From: Blastomussa wellsi | Taxonomy: Eukaryota; Cnidaria; Anthozoa; Scleractinia; Plerogyridae | DNA length: 64,000 nucleotides | Assembly: GCA_947652115.1 (NCBI GenBank) | Contig: OX393568.1 | Location: 18,521,184-18,585,183, forward strand | Direction: 5' to 3' | Shown: piece by piece, positions 63,301 to 64,000 of the stretch | Layout of the letters: each line of letters opens with the position of its first letter | Position numbering within the stretch: position 1 is the stretch's first letter | Translations under genes and position numbers: made by a program | Notes under the pieces: model-generated | The model's input: the letters and a program-made list of their open reading frames with translations, nothing else | Told to the model about the DNA's origin: nothing | Database searches by the model: none

Positions 63301-64000
63301 CAAACTAGGAATGTGATTGGTTAATTTGTCTGGTTCTGCTTGCGACTCCAACAATCTAGTTTTCGCAAGATCGTAAGCATTGGAGTCTCAGTCATAGGTG
63401 GAATCAGAAGAACATGATTCATCTGACTCCGATTTCATTGTGCTTATAACTCCAATTCAGATTTTCACTTGGTCATAAACATTCTTATGACTCCACTCAA
63501 CACTCTGACTCCAACTCTGTCGCTAGTGAAAAGCAGCTTTAAATATAGAGGTACACATGACAGAGAACTTTACCTCCAAACTGCAACTGATGTTCAACAT
63601 GTTTGAATAAACAGTGTGCAGCGACATCTATAGCAATATCTTCTGAACTTACAGAACTTGGAAATTCCTCAACATTCGATGGAGAAATAAAATTGGCTGT
63701 ACTTGCTTTAAAAGTCCTGTATGTAACAGATCTCATATCTTCAGTAAGTCTATCCCTCATTTTAGATAACAGGTGCAGCGCAGCTCTTGTTTTGCTCAAG
63801 TAGAAAGCATCCTTAAGAAAATCACTGCTGTTTTTAAAGTCCAGTGACTCTCCTACTCCTAAGCTATACAGTTTTAGTGTCATTTGATACTGGTTTTCTG
63901 ACAGATGAGGATTCTGAAGCAGAAACTGTCGTAGGAAAGATTTTGATTTACCAAGAACTTCAAAGGAAAGTGTTAGATTTCCTAAAAATATTTCCCCTGA
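60400..64000 (-). CDS. Unrecognised protein, C-terminal 344 residues in four exons (continues beyond the window)
   Basis: Predicted exons: 63574 to beyond 64000, 62262-62426, 61031-61223 and 60400-60649. Ends are GT-AG and all three split codons rejoin in frame, giving one product ending in a TGA. The protein is mostly helical in character, with Leu-rich amphipathic stretches (FLRQFLLQNPHL, ALHLLSKMRDRLTEDM, QFILDWLLEFL, SFMYTLFFELYLSHLLRW), suggesting an alpha-solenoid or helical scaffold. No catalytic motif, membrane segment or zinc cluster is clear. A minus-strand AATAAA is about 40 bases after the stop. I do not recognise the family, and no function is proposed. Confidence 0.72.
62955..63015 (-). 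repeat. SINE-like repeat family A fragment
   Basis: Read on the minus strand it carries AACCCTGTGATGGACTAGC, CCCATCCAGGGGGGAG and a diverged ATTACTC segment, matching the body of the 33405-33640 copy. Confidence 0.7.
63104..63540. mobile_element. Inverted-repeat element with TTTCACTAGCGACAGAGT ends
   Basis: TTTCACTAGCGACAGAGTCGGAGTC at 63116-63140 has an almost exact inverse at 63507-63531. The interior is rich in GGAGTC and GACTCC motifs. It lies in the intron directly beside the exon at 63574. The flanking duplication is not clear. Confidence 0.65.

Overview
The window is nuclear DNA of an animal, most likely an anthozoan cnidarian such as a reef coral. The evidence is many GT-AG introns, a recognisable ATRX orthologue and YIPF6 orthologue, a secreted or membrane thrombospondin type-1 repeat protein, and a very dense load of short inverted-repeat transposons, tRNA-derived SINEs, a Helentron and a Ngaro-type retrotransposon. 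The species call is inference; no rRNA, true tRNA gene, CRISPR array or operon was found.

Layout. Positions 1 to about 9150 are one Helentron (Helitron2) on the plus strand. It carries an open 2334-residue protein (14-residue tandem repeats, a 2A ribosome-skipping motif, OTU protease, HUH replication initiator, PIF1-like helicase, C-terminal endonuclease), then a three-exon RPA-like single-strand DNA-binding gene, a decayed second RPA copy and a hairpin. Positions 9150-13025 are gene-poor and hold several MITEs with readable target duplications. YIPF6 follows on the minus strand (13026-19179, six coding exons), with an intronless TSP1-repeat gene (14064-14828, plus) lying inside its last intron. 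Positions 19180-22878 are intergenic.

ATRX occupies 22879-45620 on the minus strand. Thirteen coding exons were assembled with matching splice phases; its extreme N-terminus was not found. A 4.9 kb Ngaro-type retrotransposon with split direct repeats sits in the 6.7 kb intron before its penultimate exon, with two in-frame TAG codons and a frameshift in gag/pol but an open tyrosine recombinase. Upstream on the same strand is a nine-exon BEN-domain protein gene (48935-58299), with a dense group of promoter motifs upstream of its start. At the right edge is the 3' part of an unrecognised minus-strand gene (60400 to beyond 64000).

ATRX (chromatin remodeller) and the BEN-domain protein (probable chromatin or DNA binding) are neighbours on one strand. 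The introns and gaps hold at least five short elements with CAGKG ends and 6-bp target duplications, other MITEs, nested insertions, SINE fragments and degenerate minisatellites. I assembled exons by hand from splice signals and reading phase, so boundaries are predictions. Superfamily names for MITEs rest on ends and target-site size, not on database matches.
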